This document shows, one piece after another, positions 60,595 to 64,000 of a stretch of DNA of 64,000 nucleotides (position 1 is its first letter; every line of letters starts with the position of its first letter). Position numbers and translations under genes: made by a program. The stretch is taken from positions 5,152,794 through 5,216,793 of the forward strand of contig NW_004955475.1 of assembly GCF_000276665.1 (NCBI RefSeq), read 5' to 3'. The notes beneath the pieces are model-generated. The model was not told the origin of the DNA. It ran no database searches and was given only the letters and a program-made list of their open reading frames with translations. The stretch comes from Chinchilla lanigera (Eukaryota > Chordata > Mammalia > Rodentia > Chinchillidae).

Positions 60595-61480
60595 GTGGCT
60601 GCAGTGAGGGACGAAGTGCTGGGCACATTCAGGTACCAGGCATGTGCCCCCTACTCCTGTCCCTTTCTGTACCCACTGGACACCGGGGCAGGCGGCTCTG
60701 TCATGGGGGGACACCCTCCTGCCTTGTTCTCCTCTGCCGCACTCCTGTCGCACTTGAGCCCGGGCTTTGATCCATGCCCCAGAAGTCCCAGCTGATGCGG
60801 TGTGGGGGTACAGGTGAAACAGCAGTGTGATGCTTCAGTTTAGTGCGCACTCGGGTGGCAGATACCGCTGTGCAGGGCCTGGGACTCCAGAACCCCAGCC
60901 GGCCCCCGCACACTTCCCACACTCCCCTGCCTCACCGGCTGCCTGGAAGAGGCCCCAGCGAGCACGCAGGGCCCTGTGGCACCGGAGGAGTACAAGGGGG
61001 CAGCAAGGAAGGCATCCCCACTGCCAAGAGCCAAGCAGGAGCAACAGGAGGCTCAAACTAGTGAGGCGGCCCCACAGCCCGTGCTGCAGAAGCTGGGGCG
61101 GCCCCTGGCAGCAGGGAGGGCTGGGAACACTGGGGGTGCGGCCACCACTGCGCAGAAGAGGTTGCTGCCAGATGCAGAGCCAGGCAAGGAGCGCCTGCGC
61201 TTATGGCAAAAATATGGTTATTATCACTGCAAAGACTGCAGCATTCACTGGGAGAGTGCCTGTATGTGGTTCAGGGCACGAACAAGGCTTACTTCAGACA
61301 GTCTTCTAGAATGTGCCAGAAGTCTCACAAGCCTTACCGAGTGGAGGATATCACCTGTCGAAGTTGTAAAAGAACTAGATGTTCCTACTCAGTAAGACAT
61401 CGCCACGTGGACACCAAAGACTCCCATGGTCAAGACCTGTGTGAGAGCTGCAGGGGCAGGCGCCTGTCCTGTGCCGGCGC
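60595..61480 (+). pseudogene. ZAR1: ZAR1-like intronless copy, second locus
   Basis: The N-terminal part reads AVRDEVLGTFRYQACAPYSC and the Cys domain (61208-61480) has QKYGYYHCKDCSIHWES, then, in another frame, KPYRVEDITCRSCKRTRC and DLCESCRGRRLSC. The start ATG is lost (an A is missing at about 60595) and a 4-nt deletion near 61262-61272 shifts frame inside the Cys domain. The Arg codon (61338-61340) that is a stop in the first copy is intact here. Both copies are therefore dead, but through different mutations. Confidence 0.85.
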
Positions 61481-61559
61481 AGTACACAAAATCCAGACAG
61501 AAACAAAATATTCAGCGTCCAGAGCAAAAGTGGCAGCCAACATTCACAGTGGCTGGGCA

Positions 61560-62195
61560 CCACCACTGAGCCACTTGTGGGGGTGGTGCAGGCAGTGGAG
61601 CCCATTCTCGAGAATAAAGCGGGACTGTTGAGGCTCTGCCGCCAACCTGCCCAGCCCCAAGGTGATAAAATAAAATCTGCAGCTAGTTACTGCCAGAGCC
61701 TAAAGTATCAGCTCAGCTGTGCCCAAGGCCGTGACTGGGGGCTGCTGCCTCCCCGCAGGCACACCCTCCAGCCTCGCTGCTCCTATTCTCTTGTCCACAG
61801 CGCCCTTCCCCCAGCTCACTGCTGCTCTGGTCCAGGTGCTGCAGGACACACTGGGGTGCCAGATAGTACGGGAGACAAAGAGACCAAGGCCTGGAGCAGG
61901 GATGGAGGAGGCCGCCCAGGGAGTAGCTGGCGAAAGACTAAAGGTAGATGGGCCTGGAGAGGGTGGCAAGGACGGGGATGAGGAGCTGTGGGGACATGCA
62001 GGGAACCTCGATCAAAAAGCAAAGGAGGAGATGGTTATGGAGGTTGGCAAGGTGGCACAGGACTGGGGCATGGACAGCTCCACACAGCCAGGGGACCTGC
62101 CGGTGGTGGCTAGCCAGTGCCCAGGCCCTAGCGAGGAAGGACAGGGTCACCCAACACCTGCCCATGTTAGTTGTTCCAATTACCAGATATAAGCA
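61560..62195 (+). pseudogene. Second copy of the unidentified GC-rich block
   Basis: An open frame at 61719-62192 (157 codons) aligns without frame change to 44642-45040 (minus) over about 110 codons, including GMEEA, KDGDEELWGHAGNL and LPVVASQCPG. Homology with the first copy stops near 62150. Confidence 0.55.
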
Positions 62196-62404
62196 TGCAA
62201 AATTGGTTAAGAAAAAAAAAATTAAGCATTAACTGTTCCTTTCAATAAACCAATAGACATCAGCAATACACTTATCCCAGCTATCCTTGTACATATGTAT
62301 GTATATATATATATATAGTTTTACAGAGAAAATAACAAAAACAAGGGTGTAAACAAAACAACATAAAAACAATAAAAATGATACAGAATCTCAGAACAAG
62401 GTGA

Positions 62405-63960
62405 TAGGATTTTTTTGATCCAGTTTGCCAATCTGTGTCTTTTAATTGGAGAGTTAAGGCTGCTAACATTGAGAGCTATTTTTGAGATTATATTGCTTGT
62501 TTACTATCACTGCCTTTCCTTTCCTTTTCTTTTTGAGACAGGGTCTGGCTATATAGGCCAGGCTGACCTTGAACTCACTATGTAGCCCAGGCTGGCCTTG
62601 AACTTGCAGCAATCCTCCTGCCTCAGCCTCCTGGTGTATACCACCATGCCCAGGTTGCTTTTTCTATCTGCTGGTGAATCCTGTTTTTATTTTCCTGACA
62701 TTTTTGTTGACCTCACTAGCTTCCTGTGTTATTTTCTGTGTCTATTTTGGTATTTCTATCAAGAATATTTTTAAGTACTTTCTTGGGAGCTAGTTTAGCA
62801 CTCATGTATCTTTTGAGTTGGTCTTTTTCATGGAAATACATTATTTCTACATCCAATTTTGAGGATAGCTTTGCTGCATAAGTTAATCTGGGTTGTAAGT
62901 TATTTGCTCTTAGGGCTTGCAATACTTTACTCTATGCTTTTCTGGCCTTTAGGGTTTATGTTGAGAAGTCTGCTATGATTCTAATTTATATATAAATTAG
63001 AATTATATACTTTCATATGTGACTTTTTGTTTTTCTTGCTTTTAAAATCATGTTTGTTTTGGGTTTTGGCTAGATATCTGATAATTTAATAAGGATATGG
63101 CTTGGTAAGCTTCTTTTTTCATCATATTTGTTTAGTGTTCTGTATGCATCACTTGTATTTTAAACTCTTGTATTTGGAAATTTTTCTTCTGGGATTTCTG
63201 TAAGCATGTTAATAAATCCATCTATGCTCTCTTCTAGTTTTTCTCTAACTCCAGTTAGCCTTAGATTGGTTTTGTTGTTATGTAGTAGCTACTGGATAAT
63301 ATTCTTTTGTTCTCTTATTTTCTTTGTTATTTCTTTGAGCACTTCATTGTAATTCACTATTTTGTCCTCAATTTCAGACACTATTTTCACATTGGTCATT
63401 TCTGTAATTTATAAATTCTATACAGTTTATTTTAGGTATTTCTGTCTGACATCTTTTTGAAGATTCCATATCCTTGTTGAATCTGTCATTTAAATTTTGA
63501 ACAGTTTTGTTGGTTAACTCATCTGTTTTTTTACCTATTTCCCCAAAATTCTCCATGAGGATATTGAGTGAAATTGCAGTGAACTTTTGGTTCATTTCCT
63601 CTTTGAACTTACATGTTTTATTCATCCCTTCTATAAACTTTTCATAGAGTTCCACTACCTGGTATTTGTTTTCTTCTTCCTTTGTGACCTCGTGCTTTGC
63701 CTTGGGAAAGTAGGAAGACCTCAAGGATCTTCTGTTCCCTTGCTTTCCCATGCTCCTATGTGTCTGTGTTTTTGTATACATATATTGAGGACTAGAAAAA
63801 TGAGGAGAGTTTGTGGTTTATATGGAGATTTTTAATAGATTGTTGCCTCCCTGTGCGTAATTTTCAACTTTGTAACTCCAGAGCTAGTACTTCCCTGATT
63901 TTTGTTCATTTTAAGACACACTGTCAACATGTTATCTTATATTGTTTTCGGGGCTCTGGA
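62405..63960 (-). repeat. LINE, HAL1/L1-like, antisense, with ORF1 fragment
   Basis: tttgccaatctgtgtctttt, tttctggcctttagggttta and gagaagtctgctatgattct are HAL1/L1 antisense landmarks. A 135-codon minus-strand frame (63374-63781) is Lys/Glu-rich and coiled-coil-like (GKKTDELTNKTVQNLNDRFN), like L1 ORF1. A B1 is inserted at 62540-62660. The element runs beyond the window edge. Confidence 0.65.
62540..62660 (-). repeat. B1 SINE, antisense
   Basis: tttttgagacagggtctggc through accaccatgcccagg. Confidence 0.88.
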
Positions 63961-64000
63961 TAAAGGGGTATGACTTTCTTGTTTGATGGTAAGGCCCGAA

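Larger units (their letters stand above)
60181..62195 (+). mobile_element. Second copy of the gag-ZAR1-unknown chimera, LTR-less fragment
   Basis: The plus strand is homologous to the first provirus in the same order: gag capsid N-terminus (60181-60437), the sequence before ZAR1, ZAR1-like (60595-61480) and the unknown block (about 61560-62160). About 635 bp of gag present in the first copy (roughly 46412-47047 there) are missing here at about 60437, removing the major homology region and zinc knuckle. No LTR, primer site or target duplication was recognised. An A-rich run at 62210-62221 follows the end. It may be a truncated provirus or a LINE-mobilised RNA copy. Confidence 0.8.

Overview
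This is rodent genomic DNA, almost certainly X-linked. Two cellular genes, ZC3H12B (+ strand, 3' part only) and LAS1L (- strand, complete), lie tail to tail, as they do at human Xq12. Rodent origin is shown by many tRNA-derived ID SINEs, monomeric B1 SINEs and B1-ID composites, several still flanked by clear target-site duplications. The SINE style resembles beaver or a related squirrel-like/castorimorph rodent, but the species is not proven.

Layout. 1-8760: introns and the last four coding exons of ZC3H12B, a Regnase-family endoribonuclease (PIN nuclease, CCCH finger, long C-terminal tail). 8761-16760: ZC3H12B downstream/3'UTR sequence, strikingly poor in young repeats from about 9.37 to 14.94 kb. 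16760-36141: LAS1L, 13 coding exons that join in frame to 713 codons with consensus splice sites; it is the HEPN nuclease that cuts ITS2 in pre-rRNA. One 100-N assembly gap lies in its second intron. 36.14-36.44 kb: GC-rich LAS1L promoter. 36.4-64 kb: intergenic DNA built from SINEs, L1/HAL1-like LINE fragments, MaLR LTRs and endogenous retroviral sequence.

The most unusual object is a complete but decayed class II (betaretrovirus-like) provirus at 41307-48268 (- strand). It has two LTRs, a 6-bp target duplication and a gag remnant. Where pro/pol should follow, it carries an intronless copy of the maternal-effect oocyte gene ZAR1 and then a second GC-rich open block I cannot name. A second, LTR-less copy of the same chimera (gag, ZAR1, unknown block) lies at 60181-62195 on the + strand. 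The two share the gag-ZAR1 boundary but carry different disabling mutations and a different gag deletion. The capture therefore happened once, before the copies spread. This is the architecture of a transducing, pol-deleted retrovirus, here carrying an oocyte gene; I know of no description of it.

Both cellular genes act in RNA metabolism (mRNA decay and rRNA processing), but nothing in the sequence suggests they are co-regulated. All retroviral reading frames seen are broken.
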